From Euborellia annulipes (lineage: Eukaryota > Arthropoda > Insecta > Dermaptera > Anisolabididae): a stretch of DNA of 64,000 nucleotides. The stretch covers positions 1 through 64,000 of the forward strand of contig JAKCPI010005674.1 of assembly GCA_023213315.1 (NCBI GenBank). Direction: 5' to 3'. Position numbers and translations under genes: made by a program. Below are positions 1-12,703 of this stretch, piece by piece; positions within the stretch are counted from its first letter, which is position 1; each line of letters starts with the position of its first letter. The notes under the pieces are model-generated. The model was given only the letters and a program-made list of their open reading frames with translations. It did no database searches and was not told the DNA's origin.

Positions 1-3000
1 TATATATATGCTATATTTGTCATACATCTGATTTTTTTTTATTATATAAAATTTCAACATCTTTCGAAGCAGAGGGCAGATTTTTTTAATATGTTATCAG
101 CGTCTTTTATTAGGAAAAATAGTTTTTTGATTAATCTTGGTTGGTTTTGCTAAAATTTATTAAAAATTCTCATATGTCAATGTCATCAGCTTTTTTTTTT
201 GATTATATAAAATTTCAACCTCTTTCGAAGCCGAGACCAGATTATTTAATATATTATTAACGTTTATAAATTGGGAAAAATACTCTCTTTGAAGAATTTT
301 GCTTGGTTTTAATAGAATTTGATAAAAAATTTTCATATCTAACTGTCATTTGCTATTTTTTGATTATATAAAATTTCTACCTCTTTCGAAGCCGAGACCA
401 GATTATTTAATATATTATTAACGTTTATAAATTGGGAAAAATACTCTCTTTGAAGAATTTCGCTTGGTTTTAATAAAATTTGATAAAATTTTTCATATCT
501 AAATGTCATTTGCTATTTTTTGATTATATAAAATTTCAACTTCTTTCGAAGCCGAGACCAGATTATTTAATATATTATTAACGTTTATAAATTGGGAAAA
601 ATACTCTCTTTGAAGAATTTCGCTTGGTTTTAATAGAATTTGATAAAAATTTTTCATATCTAACTGTCATTTGCTATTTTTTGATTATATAAAATTTCTA
701 CCTCTTTCGAACCCAAGACCAGATTATTTAATATATTATTAACGTTTATAAATTGGGAAAAATACTCTCTTTGAAGAATTTTGCTTGGTTTTAATAAAAT
801 TTGATAAAATTTTTCATATCTAACTGTCATTTGCTATTTTTTGATTATATAAAATTTCTACCTCTTTCGAACCCAAGACCAGATTATTTAATATATTATT
901 AACGTTTATAAATTGGGAAAAATACTCTCTTTGAAGAATTTCGCTTGGTTTTAATAGAATTTGATAAAAATTTTTCATATCTAACTGTCATTTGCTATTT
1001 TTTGATTATATAAAATTTCTACCTCTTTCGAAGCCAAGACCAGATTATTTAATATATTATTAACGTTTATAAATTGGGAAAAATACTCTCTTTGAAGAAT
1101 TTCGCTTGGTTTTAATAGAATTTGATAAAATTTTTCATATCTAACTGTCATTTGCTATTTTTTGATTATATAAAATTTCTACCTCTTTCGAACCCGAGAC
1201 CAGATTATTTAATATATTATTAACGTTTATAAATTGGGAAAAATACTCTCTTTGAAGAATTTTGCTTGGTTTTAATAGAATTTGATAAAAATTTTTCATA
1301 TCTAACTGTCATTTGCTATTTTTTGATTATATAAAATTTCTACCTCTTTCGAACCCAAGACCAGATTATTTAATATATTATTAACGTTTATAAATTGGGA
1401 AAAATACTCTCTTTGAAGAATTTCGCTTGGTTTTAATAGAATTTGATAAAAATTTTTCATATCTAACTGTCATTTGCTATTTTTTGATTATATAAAATTT
1501 CTACCTCTTTCGAAGCCGAGACCAGATTATTTAATATATTATTAACGTTTATAAATTGGGAAAAATACTCTCTTTGAAGAATTTTGCTTGGTTTTAATAG
1601 AATTTGATAAAAATTTTTCATATCTAACTGTCATTTGCTATTTTTTGATTATATAAAATTTCTACCTCTTTCGAAGCCAAGACCAGATTATTTAATATAT
1701 TATTAACGTTTATAAATTGGGAAAAATACTCTCTTTGAAGAATTTCGCTTGGTTTTAATAGAATTTGATAAAATTTTTCATATCTAACTGTCATTTGCTA
1801 TTTTTTGATTATATAAAATTTCTACCTCTTTCGAACCCAAGACCAGATTATTTAATATATTATTAACGTTTATAAATTGGGAAAAATACTCTCTTTGAAG
1901 AATTTTGCTTGGTTTTAATAGAATTTGATAAAAATTTTTCATATCTAACTGTCATTTGCTATTTTTTGATTATATAAAATTTCTACCTCTTTCGAACCCA
2001 AGACCAGATTATTTAATATATTATTAACGTTTATAAATTGGGAAAAATACTCTCTTTGAAGAATTTTGCTTGGTTTTAATAGAATTTGATAAAAATTTTT
2101 CATATCTAACTGTCATTTGCTATTTTTTGATTATATAAAATTTCTACCTCTTTCGAACCCAAGACCAGATTATTTAATATATTATTAACGTTTATAAATT
2201 GGGAAAAATACTCTCTTTGAAGAATTTTGCTTGGTTTTAATAGAATTTGATAAAAATTTTTCATATCTAACTGTCATTTGCTATTTTTTGATTATATAAA
2301 ATTTCTACCTCTTTCGAACCCAAGACCAGATTATTTAATATATTATTAACGTTTATAAATTGGGAAAAATACTCTCTTTGAAGAATTTCGCTTGGTTTTA
2401 ATAGAATTTGATAAAATTTTTCATATCTAACTGTCATTTGCTATTTTTTGATTATATAAAATTTCTACCTCTTTCGAACCCGAGACCAGATTATTTAATA
2501 TATTATTAACGTTTATAAATTGGGAAAAATACTCTCTTTGAAGAATTTCGCTTGGTTTTAATAGAATTTGATAAAAATTTTTCATATCTAACTGTCATTT
2601 GCTATTTTTTGATTATATAAAATTTCTACCTCTTTCGAACCCAAGACCAGATTATTTAATATATTATTAACGTTTATAAATTGGGAAAAATACTCTCTTT
2701 GAAGAATTTCGCTTGGTTTTAATAGAATTTGATAAAAATTTTTCATATCTAACTGTCATTTGCTATTTTTTGATTATATAAAATTTCTACCTCTTTCGAA
2801 CCCAAGACCAGATTATTTAATATATTATTAACGTTTATAAATTGGGAAAAATACTCTCTTTGAAGAATTTCGCTTGGTTTTAATAGAATTTGATAAAAAT
2901 TTTTCATATCTAACTGTCATTTGCTATTTTTTGATTATATAAAATTTCTACCTCTTTCGAACCCAAGACCAGATTATTTAATATATTATTAACGTTTATA

Positions 3001-4670
3001 AATTGGGAAAAATACTCTCTTTGAAGAATTTCGCTTGGTTTTAATAGAATTTGATAAAAATTTTTCATATCTAACTGTCATTTGCTATTTTTTGATTATA
3101 TAAAATTTCTACCTCTTTCGAAGCCGAGACCAGATTATTTAATATATTATTAACGTTTATAAATTGGGAAAAATACTCTCTTTGAAGAATTTCGCTTGGT
3201 TTTAATAGAATTTGATAAAAATTTTTCATATCTAAATGTCATTTGCTATTTTTTGATTATATAAAATTTCTACCTCTTTCGAAGCCAAGACCAGATTATT
3301 TAATATATTATTAACGTTTATAAATTGGGAAAAATACTCTCTTTGAAGAATTTCGCTTGGTTTTAATAAAATTTGATAAAAATTTTTCATATCTAAATGT
3401 CATTTGCTATTTTTTGATTATATAAAATTTCTACCTCTTTCGAAGCCAAGACCAGATTATTTAATATATTATTAACGTTTATAAATTGGGAAAAATACTC
3501 TCTTTGAAGAATTTCGCTTGGTTTTAATAAAATTTGATAAAAATTTTTCATATCTAAATGTCATTTGCTATTTTTTGATTATATAAAATTTCTACCTCTT
3601 TCGAAGCCAAGACCAGATTATTTAATATATTATTAACGTTTATAAATTGGGAAAAATACTCTCTTTGAAGAATTTCGCTTGGTTTTAATAAAATTTGATA
3701 AAAATTTTTCATATCTAAATGTCATTTGCTATTTTTTGATTATATAAAATTTCTACCTCTTTCGAACCCAAGACCAGATTATTTAATATATTATTAACGT
3801 TTATAAATTGGGAAAAATACTCTCTTTGAAGAATTTCGCTTGGTTTTAATAAAATTTGATAAAAATTTTTCATATCTAAATGTCATTTGCTATTTTTTGA
3901 TTATATAAAATTTCTACCTCTTTCGAAGCCAAGACCAGATTATTTAATATATTATTAACGTTTATAAATTGGGAAAAATACTCTCTTTGAAGAATTTCGC
4001 TTGGTTTTAATAAAATTTGATAAAAATTTTTCATATCTAACTGTCATTTGCTATTTTTTGATTATATAAAATTTCTACCTCTTTCGAAGCCGAGACCAGA
4101 TTATTTAATATATTATTAACGTTTATAAATTGGGAAAAATACTCTCTTTGAAGAATTTCGCTTGGTTTTAATAAAATTTGATAAAATTTTTCATATCTAA
4201 ATGTCATTTGCTATTTTTTGATTATATAAAATTTCTACCTCTTTCGAAGCCGAGACCAGATTATTTAATATATTATTAACGTTTATAAATTGGGAAAAAT
4301 ACTCTCTTTGAAGAATTTCGCTTGGTTTTAATAAAATTTGATAAAAATTTTTCATATCTAAATGTCATTTGCTATTTTTTGATTATATAAAATTTCTACC
4401 TCTTTCGAACCCGAGACCAGATTATTTAATATATTATTAACGTTTATAAATTGGGAAAAATACTCTCTTTGAAGAATTTCGCTTGGTTTTAATAAAATTT
4501 GATAAAAATTTTTCATATCTAAATGTCATTTGCTATTTTTTGATTATATAAAATTTCTACCTCTTTCGAACCCGAGACCAGATTATTTAATATATTATTA
4601 ACGTTTATAAATTGGGAAAAATACTCTCTTTGAAGAATTTCGCTTGGTTTTAATGAAATTTGTCATATGT
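1..4670. repeat. Satellite array, ~160-161 bp monomer, ~29 copies
   Basis: The motif TCTTTCGA recurs at about 60, 222, 382, 542, 703, 863, 1024 and so on to 4562, giving a unit of 160-161 bp. Each unit carries the same landmarks in order: ATATAAAATTTC, TCTTTCGA, GAGACCAGATTATTTAATAT, TTGGGAAAAATAC, CGCTTGGTTTTAAT and TCATTTGCTA. The first copy (about 40-200) and a truncated copy near 4730 are diverged, marking both edges; inner copies are nearly identical. Variants (gaagcc/gaaccc, taactg/taaatg, tagaatt/taaaatt) are not random: copies right of about 3210 mostly share the taaatg and taaaatt forms. No open reading frame crosses the array. Confidence 0.97.
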
Positions 4671-4686
4671 GAATATATATATATAT

Positions 4687-4724
<38 letters not shown>

Positions 4725-4728
4725 CTAT
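4671..4728. repeat. TA then GA microsatellite at satellite edge
   Basis: A run of alternating TA followed by about nine GA units separates the last full satellite monomer from a decayed monomer fragment at about 4730-4775. Confidence 0.85.
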
Positions 4729-4779
4729 ATCTTCTTTCGAACCCGAGGGCAGAATTTTTAATATAGGATTAACGTTCAA

Positions 4780-5052
4780 GGGCGTACCCAGGATCAAATC
4801 TAGAGGGTGGCAGAACATGGTCGTCCAGGGGGGATGGGAGGGCAGATCATGGCCGTCCAGAATGTGGCATAGCTTTTTTTTATATAGAGGAGGAAAAGCC
4901 TTCGAATTAAAGGCATAAAAACCCTCGAGTCCTGACGAGTCCCCGTCGCCATCCCCTACCTAATTTTGTTTCGTTTCATCACTTTATATTAATTTTTTTT
5001 CTTGCTTTGGAGTGCAGCTGCCCCCCCCCCCTGCCCCTCGCTGGGTACGCCC
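4780..5052. mobile_element. TIR element (MITE)
   Basis: GGGCGTACCCAG near 4780 is matched by its inverted copy CTGGGTACGCCC ending near 5052. The roughly 270 bp between them hold no coding capacity. Family not identified. Confidence 0.55.
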
Positions 5053-5089
5053 ATGATATATACGATATATACATTTAATTGTCACCATG

Positions 5090-5310
5090 GGCGTAACTAG
5101 AGAATTTGGCTGGGGTGGACCATGGGACCAGCCATCCTCGGACTGCCTGAATCCGAACCCGCGACTTTTGGTATAGAAGGTAGGCACGCTACTGTTTGAA
5201 TTTTGTTTAAATTTGAATTTGAATAAGCCACGCCTCCATCGTTGTTGATCAGCCAATAGGAGAGCTTATAAGAAATAATGCATCCTGGCGTCGTCTCAGC
5301 AATCATTTTA
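5090..5310 (-). repeat. tRNA-derived SINE fragment
   Basis: On the minus strand a tRNA-like B box (GGTTCGGATTC) follows TAGCGTGCCTACC and CTATACC. The same landmarks appear in a better preserved copy at 37310-37395. No complete cloverleaf can be folded, so this is read as a SINE head and not a tRNA gene. Confidence 0.45.
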
Positions 5311-5649
5311 TAGTGATATTTTTAATTAAAATATTTTTCTATTTTAAAATTTTATATGTCGAAACATTTTTTGAATATTTTTATACAACTGTCGAAGTGG
5401 AATAATTAAGGAGATCTTTACAGTTAAGTATTAATTTATTAGTTCATTAAACTAATATTTCCTTTTATTACAAATAACCTTTTTTTTAAACTTTAATTAC
5501 ATTTATTTCTTATGAAGAGGGAAAAAACATTTTAATCTTCTTGTTATCTATTGTTAACTTGAAATTATCACATACAATTATTATTATAATCTGATCCAGA
5601 ATCGAAAAGATTAGAAAAAATGTTCACCTCATTAGCTGCGCTCACTTAC

Positions 5650-5971
5650 CTGGAGAGCATCTGGTTGTTCTCGCTCGTAAATGCCAACAAGCCATAAAAG
5701 ATGCATATCACTTATTTCAGGACCAACCCTGGTAGCTAATAACTTGAGGGCGTAGATGCATTTGATTAAAAGAGCATTCTTGGCAATTTGTCCAGAAGGT
5801 GGAGATTGTTGACCAGCAGCTGCTAAACGAAGAGCAGGTTCGAGTACACCTCTAGCCAATAGCTCAGGGAGCACGTCGACGAGTGTTGAATCAGATAGAT
5901 GAGGCAGGCAATGGGCAATTAACACCAAACAACCTACAAGTCCACCTTCTAATGTGGCTGTTATTCGCCGT
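5650..5971 (-). CDS. WDR81: WDR81 exon 9, last exon in window
   Basis: A 322-nt exon encoding residues 946-1053, with acceptor ttttttag|a. It ends in phase 0 at a consensus donor, so the gene must continue to the left. No WD40-like coding was seen on the minus strand between 5649 and 1. Confidence 0.85.
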
Positions 5972-8900
5972 CTAAAAAATAAATGTATCCAAATGAATTC
6001 AATATTTTATTTTTAAATGAATCTTTTTTTTCGGTTTAGACTAGAGAGTATAATATATTTAATTCATTTCTAAGTATTTTTTTTTTCTTTTTATAAAAAG
6101 AAGAAACAAACCAAAAAACAGGCTTTGAATAATAATATAAATGATTAAAAAAAAAATCTTACTTGCAACATTGAGCTCCTAATTCGGCGGCGTGGGTTAA
6201 ATACTGCAAAACGACTAGTTGCTCGCCATATAAAGCAGCCAAATTATCAAGTACATATAAAACATGTCCAGCGCGATGATCGCCGGCAACTGTAGATTTT
6301 GATTCTGGATCATCGGGATCATTTTCCACTTCTAAGCTCTCTGATCCGGTGTAACACAATGCAAGCATTCGCAGCAAATTTCTCGCTAAATATCTAAAAA
6401 ATATAAGTCATTAAAAATATATATATATATATATATACTAGGGTAATTCGGGAAGTAATTCTCCGAATCGTTGTAAAAAAAAAATTGTTTATTTATCAAA
6501 GGTACAACTCTCCTCTATTTTTCAAAATAGTCTCCAGCATACAAGCACTTGACGTACCGTTTTATCAATTTACCAATTCCTTCGTCATAAAAAGGGGCCG
6601 TCAGTATTAAGTTTTTTATTGTCAGCGAAATGCTTTCCTCCAAGCCACTTCTTCATTGCGGGGAACAGATGATAATCAGAAGGAGTTAAGTTCGGGCTGT
6701 AGGTAGGATGGTGAAACACATTAAATTTGCGCAAAACATCTCCTGTTCTTACAGCAGTGTGAGGGCGCACGTTATCGTGCAAAAGCACAACCCCAGACCT
6801 CGGTTTGTCCTGGATGGCTCTTTTCAGTTTCATCAACGTGCGACAGTAAACTTTGGTAGTGTTGGGGGAAAGCATTTCGCTTTCGATAAGGAACTTAAAA
6901 ACGCTGTGAAACATTGGCTTATATCGCAGGCGGCCCCTTTTTATGAAGGAATTGGTAAATTGGTAAAGAGATACGACAAGTGCTTGAATAATGGTGGAGA
7001 CTATGTTGAAAAATAAAGGAGAGTTGTACCTTTGATATATAAATATTTTTTTTTTTTTTTTTTTTTAATGAGCTGGATTTTTTTTTAGAGCGATTCGGAG
7101 GTTACTTTCCGAATTGCCCTCGTATATATATATAAAATTTGGAAAAGAATTTGCACAGTTTATTTGCATAAAAAAGCCTCTCTAAAAATAAATACAAATT
7201 TAAATAAAAAATTTACTTGGAGGCAAGAACGGGTCCTAAACGATGGCCAAGCCAGACTAATGAATCAGCTGCCATTTCGGCTCTTGAAAGATCTCCACTT
7301 CCTGCAGCTTCTACAAGTGGTCCTGAGAGATTATCTAAAAATACCTGAAATAGAAATAAATAATAATTTTAAAACATTTTAAAAATAACTAAAGCTCGAC
7401 CTTATTTGATCTAATATTAGTAATTAAATTACCTGCAAACCAAAACGAACTTGAATTTTTAGTAAAAACGATCGATGCAACAATTTAACACTCCGTTCGG
7501 TTTCGTAAAGTTTAACTAAAGGTTCTAGTAATCCAGCAGTGGCAGCACGAGGTCCAAGAGCATGTGCAACTGGTTCGAGAAGATGCCAGGCCGCATGGAC
7601 AGCCGTGTCTTCTTCTTCATCATTTCTTTCTTCATTTGTATTAGTTTTCTTACGATCGTCAAGAAGAGCCCGAATATGAGGGAGTACAAGTTCCAGGCCT
7701 TCTTCAGTCATCATTGGTAATAACGGAACAAGTTCACGAGCCATTGCACGTACCCTCGTTTCACCGCCGCCTCTTTGACCTCCTTTTAAAGTAGCACACA
7801 ATTTTGAAAGATATCTAGGAAATGGCAAGAGAACTGAACCAAGGAGGGGCTGAAGAAGTTGATGGGCGGATGGAGGAGGTAGACCTTGTGTAGAGACCGT
7901 TGGATACCTGAATAAAATAAAGGAAATTAAATTAATAAGCTGAGAATAATACAATATATATTAGGGTGGAAAAAAAAAATTTTTTTTTTTTCCCCAAAAA
8001 AAATTTCCAAAAACTTTTAAAAAATCTCAAAGATGAGGTTAATTTTAAAGGTCCCTCCTTTTTTCCTTTTTTTAAAAAAAAAAAATTTCCCCCTCTCCAA
8101 AAAAAAAAAATAAAAAAAAAAAAAAAAAATATTTAATGATTGTTAATATATGATTGAACTTTTTTGTTACCTAGGGGGTGTTCCTTCGCCTTGAAGTAGA
8201 AGTGCTACTGTATTTCGAGCCCATCTTGGTAGAGCATCGGGCCATAAGGAACAAGCTCGTCTACAAGCAGCTAGTCGAGCAAGAAAATCTGGTCGTCGGG
8301 AGCTTAAATGAGGACGAAGTTTGCCGGTAAGAAACAATTCCACCAACAAACATCCCAATACCTAGAAATTGTTAGACATTTATTTTATTTTAATAACAAT
8401 TAGGGAATTATATTTTCGTTAAAGAAAAATGTCTTGTTTTACCTGCATATCTTGAATTCGTCTTGAAGCAACTACTTGTTTATAAGCTACACTTGATGAT
8501 GTAAATCCATCGGACCCACTTGAGTATTCAGCGTTATTAAGTTCAGGTACACATTGAAATGTTTTACTTATAAAACCATAAAGGGATTCCACTGCCCCAA
8601 GAGCAGCAGCAGGATTCCATTCATTAAGATCTGGTGGAGGAACTCGACTCCAGTGAGGTGAAGGTGACCAACGGGCGGGGTGCGGATGTTGAAAAAGCTA
8701 CAAAATAATGCATTCTTTTAAAAATTAACAAACATGTGAGTGTTCTTTATTGATGAGGCCAAACATATTTACTAAATATATTAAACCAATATTTCTTTAT
8801 TATAAATGTCATTAAAAAAATCCAGCCAATATTACATTGCTAGATTTATATTTTATAATACAGTACTGTAATTTGGAGGATATAAAAGCAATGATTTTAT

Positions 8901-11900
8901 TAAATGTGTCTGGTAATCCGGCATTTTCAGAGTCCCGTATATCCTGTATATTATATTTTTTTATTTTTATAAAATTTCATTTAAATTATTTTAATATTTT
9001 AGAATATATGTAAAATAAATAAATACCTGTACGACACCTGTATCCCGAGGTCCAGTGTGGGAATCAACAAGTTGAAGACAAACATTTTTACTTTTTACTG
9101 CTGCTGATCCTGAGAGTTTATATCCAAATGTTAAATCTATCCAATGATGGAGTCGTTCACTAACATACGGAGATTCTAAAGCTTCACGATGTTTTGTAAT
9201 CAAATCAGAAGCATCTTTTGACCAACTCGGTACAGCAAGATCTGGTAGATCTTCATGAATTGATTCAAATACACTAGGATCTGTATAAAATTCTGGAATG
9301 CATTCATCTGGCGTCCACGCATAGAGGCGTTCAATACTTGTCGGATATTCTTGTGGTTCCCAACGAGGACGTACATGTTGACATAAAACAGAACGCGGTG
9401 TACGTCTTGACATGTATACATAATAGGTGATATCTGAAAGAGCTTCTGAGACATGATGGGGAACTCCATCGGCCTCAAAAGTTAAATCCAATTGTCGGTC
9501 CCCTTTGGCTAATCGAAATTTGGATTTCGTAAGATCTCGCCAATTTAATCCATTTGGGGAACTGAAATCAGTGACCCACGGAAGTATATAATGACAATGT
9601 GGATCTCCGAATCGTCGGCCAGCCGCTTCATTTAACGCCAATAGATAATCCAAGTTTGTGACTTTACCTCGGGCCCAATCTTCCACCAGTCGAGCTAAGT
9701 GAGGATATGCAGAGGAATTTGGGGAGGTATTTACTGGCGATGGCAAAATAGAAGAAACAGGAGGAGGAGGTTCATAAAGATTATCTTCTAATCGTGGGAG
9801 AACACGAAGACAAAGGCCTTCTGTAACATAAACATCTGTCAGGGTAATAGAGCCAAGTACGGCACCGCGATCATGCAAATCTCTTGCTGCAGTTAGTAAT
9901 TGTCTTAAAAGCAACATAGGACGAGCAGTTGATTCAGTTAAAGCAGCCGGACTATAAGTTACCAAATCTTCAAGTGTAAATCGGCCGGGATGTTCCATGA
10001 ATAAAAGAAGAGTTGTATCAAGCCAGACTAAGGCAAGAGGTTCTACGATGTTTATGGAACATGAGGGAGAGTATATTCGTTGCATCAATTCATGTAGGAC
10101 AAGATCTCGATCTGATAATGAAATAACTGCAGGTTTTGAACGACTTTCGAAGTTGAAACAACCTAAAATAGAATTTATTATTAGATTTATATATATGTGA
10201 TGTGGAAAGTGAAAAGGGACCTCTTGTCGGAAATTTCACAAATTGAGTTTTTGGATATTTAGATAGAAAAATTACAATTCAAAGTATGATTAATTTCTAA
10301 AACCTTAATACTGATAAATGTCTAATTTAAAAGTTTATGTATTAACTAATGTTTAGTGAAAAATATAAAGAATTGTTGCTGTGTTGTACTATGTATTTGA
10401 AGAAGTTGGTGTCAACAAAATGCTTTTGAATGGTCAATAAAATATAAATATGAGGTGTTTCGAACTAGATTTTCTAATTAATTTTCAGTCAAAGTGATAA
10501 TTGATCCTGCCTTCTCCTTAAACATTTAGTGAAAATACTTTTTTAAACTAATTACCGCTATATTTCTTATAGGCCATTTTCCAAAGATTCCGATGATTAG
10601 TTCGGGCTACATAATGCAAGAGTTGTCCTAACAGAAGTTCTTGATCTTCCGTGGCATTAGTTGATCGGGAAGCTCTTGGCAAAGGAATGACTTCATCTTT
10701 TGGCTCTCGGGATATTGCGCGAACCAATACGTTTCTCCAATTTGGACCAAGAGCTTCGGCACCGCCGTGAAGTACGACTGATCGTACTTCATCTTCGCCA
10801 AGGCTTTCATGAAGATGAAAAGGTATCTTTTCCAATGGATTTGAATTGTTGATTAAACTAAAAAATATTCAATATGTGTAATTAGAAAAAAATGAGCTTA
10901 TTTGAATTTAAAAAAAAATTAATGATATGATTAACTGGTAATTCATAAAAAGAAAATCTGGTGTGACTGGTCGCACAGCACACAACTTTCTCTTACCTTC
11001 GATAATCGAAAGTTGTGTACTGTGCTTGTCATACCAGATTTTTTTTTGTGTCGAGATATATAGTTTCCCATAGCCGCGACCCCCTTTTGAATCGAAATTT
11101 ACATGCAAATCCCAATAGGGATTTAACATTGGCTCTATGGAAGGAAAAGCCGGAAAATGAATATGAAAAATCTTAAATATATCAGTAAAGTCTACTTCAA
11201 ACAATTTTCAGGGCAAAATGAGAATATACATTTTAAAAAGGATCAAAAAAATAAGGGATTTTTGAGTTTTAATCAAAATCGTTTTAGCGAATTTTGAAAA
11301 AATCGAAAAAAACTGAAAAAGTACATCAGTAAAGAACTAGTACTTTTTGGCTGATTTGGTTCAAAAGTTTATTTTGAGTGCCTGGAAGGGTACTTAACTT
11401 AAATATAAAATTTGAATCCCGTAGCTCAATTCCTTCATGCTTAAAATCGTTACACAGACAGACAGACAAATTCGAAAAAACTGAAAAGCACTTCAGTAAA
11501 GTACTAATACTTTTTGGCCAATTTTTTCAAAAGCTTATTTTAAATGTCTGGGAGAGATAATAGAAAAAAAGAACCACTTTTTTGGACTCAAAACGTGTAT
11601 AATCATCAAAATCTCGACATCGAATGTTTGACATGATCGCAATACTTTCTCATTATATAGAAAGTCAAAAATAGCCAAAAGCGTTAAAATATACCGGCTA
11701 CCTAATGGAATCTACTCTTTTATTTAGGTAAAAAGAATTTTCTAAATATTTATATTAAAAAAAAACTAAAGTTGACATAATTAATTATTTATCTTGATTG
11801 AGTTCCCAATTTAATAAACCTCTTAAATCAATTTGTTTACAAGGAATGAGGAAGAAAAATTTGTTTTCTAAGTACACAAAAGACTCTTTTATAAAGATGA

Positions 11901-12053
11901 AGTTATTTTAAGTTGAAAGAGAGAGAGAAGAAACCTGAGCCAGTCGGAATGTGCCACAAGCCAAGCACGATCTCCGCATTTCGATGATTTTATATATGCT
12001 CTTGGTATCGTTAATATATCGGCAAGAATTCGTACACAATCCGGTTCATCCAT
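5650..12053 (-). CDS. WDR81: WDR81: BEACH-domain endosomal protein, 5' nine exons (C-terminus outside window)
   Basis: Nine minus-strand exons join in frame: 12053-11935, 10857-10556, 10162-9027, 8697-8443, 8361-8171, 7907-7433, 7344-7217, 6393-6163, 5971-5650, giving 1053 residues. Every junction has AG/GT ends and the phases agree. The start (MDEPDCVRIL) is the first ATG upstream of the first donor. Residues 1 to about 295 resemble the degenerate kinase-like region of WDR81 and about 296-505 are the BEACH domain (LVEDWARGKVTNLDYLLALN, then RFGDPHCHYILPWVTDF and FGYKLSG). The middle part is alpha-helical with an acidic segment. In animals WDR81 works with WDR91 in endosome maturation by restraining class III PI3-kinase. 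The vertebrate protein is nearly twice as long and ends in WD40 repeats; those exons are missing here because the last exon ends at a donor (CAG|gtaagtga) 1 kb from the satellite array. No frameshift or internal stop was found. Confidence 0.9.
6438..7123. mobile_element. Palindromic mariner fragment in a WDR81 intron
   Basis: The ends AGGGTAATTCGGGAAGTAAT and its inverted partner near 7090-7120 are TIRs. The left half, read on the minus strand, encodes the C-terminal part of a mariner transposase (VVLLHDNVRPHTA, then HHPTYSPNLTPSDYHLFPAM, then GGKHFADNK), with two catalytic-type Asp residues. The right half, on the plus strand, encodes the last stretch of a related transposase (GIGKLVKRYDKCLNNGGDYVEK region, read in pieces). 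The two halves are inverted copies of each other over about 110 bp. Catalytic N-terminal sequence is absent and the reading frame is broken, so the element is inactive. Confidence 0.85.
7960..8145. other. Homopolymer-rich low-complexity stretch in a WDR81 intron
   Basis: Runs of A, T and C (several over 8 nt) fill most of this intron. It looks like decayed low-complexity DNA or a region of poor base calling. Nothing else is visible. Confidence 0.6.
8867..8953. repeat. Fragment of pogo/Tigger-like element
   Basis: The segment GGTAATCCGGCATTTTCAG resembles the inner part of the element at 24541-24772 and is flanked by short CAGTACTG/CCTGTAT ends. Only a fragment remains. Confidence 0.4.
9027..10162 (-). 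CDS. WDR81: WDR81 exon 3, BEACH-domain exon
   Basis: A 1136-nt exon, the largest of the gene, encodes residues 141-519 and includes the whole BEACH domain. The family hallmarks NLDYLLALN, GDPHCHYILPW, the DLTKSKFRL segment and the FGYKLSG end are all readable. The acceptor is tattttag|g at 10163 and the donor CAG|gtattt at 9026. Confidence 0.92.
10953..11670. mobile_element. Dispersed repeat with 5' hairpin (family H), copy in WDR81 intron 1
   Basis: The element opens with a long hairpin whose arms are AAAATCTGGTGTGAC / GTCATACCAGATTTT and CACAGCACACAACTTTC / GAAAGTTGTGTACTGTG. It continues through a region with GTACTAGTACTTTTTGGC and a short CAGACAGACAGACA run, and ends with GACATGATCGCAATACTTTC. 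The same modules occur at 18166-18360, 26663-27606 and 56837-56950, and internal parts recur at 15590-15700, 21930-22170, 23700-23960 and 47820-47950. No ORF is present. Confidence 0.75.
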
Positions 12054-12703
12054 TTAGAGGAATGTTAATTTATTTTAATCGTGTTCATTGACTCCTCTTT
12101 TGATAAACAAATCAAGGCCAATGTAGACAAAAGATGACATATGTCATTGAAACAAATGTCAACTCTTGTTTACATCCAATATATATATATATATTATCTT
12201 ATATCATTTAAATTGTTTTTTATAATTTATATATCTCCTCCTCTTATCATTATTTATATAAATAATAATTTCTTCAAGGTAGATTATTATTTTTATTTAT
12301 AAAAGTGACGATTGACTTTTGGCATGTTGGCTTCCCTGGTCGAATTTGCTTTCGTTTACGACAGAGAAAGGTGAAGTGAGGTTGAGTGAGTTTTACTTCA
12401 CGTCATTTTTTTAAGTTTATTTTGGTCCCTCTTATTCCTTCTTATATTTATGTATCTCACAACCGCCCACTAATATACTTAATTGATATGGCATTCAAAT
12501 TGATTGTGCAAGCCTTGTGAGGTTTTGCTTTCATCCCGGCAACTTGAGATCTTATTTGTAAGTTTTATTTTTTTGTTTTGTTTTCATTTTCTTAACTGCA
12601 TCATATATCACTTTTATTTATTCATTAAATACATTTCATTTCAAAAATATTATTCCTCTCCTTAATTTGAATATTGTTTTTTTTTTTTTTGTGCCCAGGT
12701 AAA
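12054..12703. promoter_or_regulatory. Divergent promoter region between WDR81 and ACK
   Basis: Only 650 bp separate the two start codons on opposite strands, so both promoters must lie here. A good donor (cttattt|gtaagt, 12558) followed by the acceptor at 12698 suggests that ACK has a 5' UTR exon ending at about 12557. No clear TATA box was identified. Transcription start sites cannot be placed from sequence. Confidence 0.55.

Noticed and set aside
1..4670. CRISPR-like or centromeric function for the array
   Set aside because: There are no spacers and the unit is a simple long satellite; a centromeric role cannot be judged from 4.6 kb.
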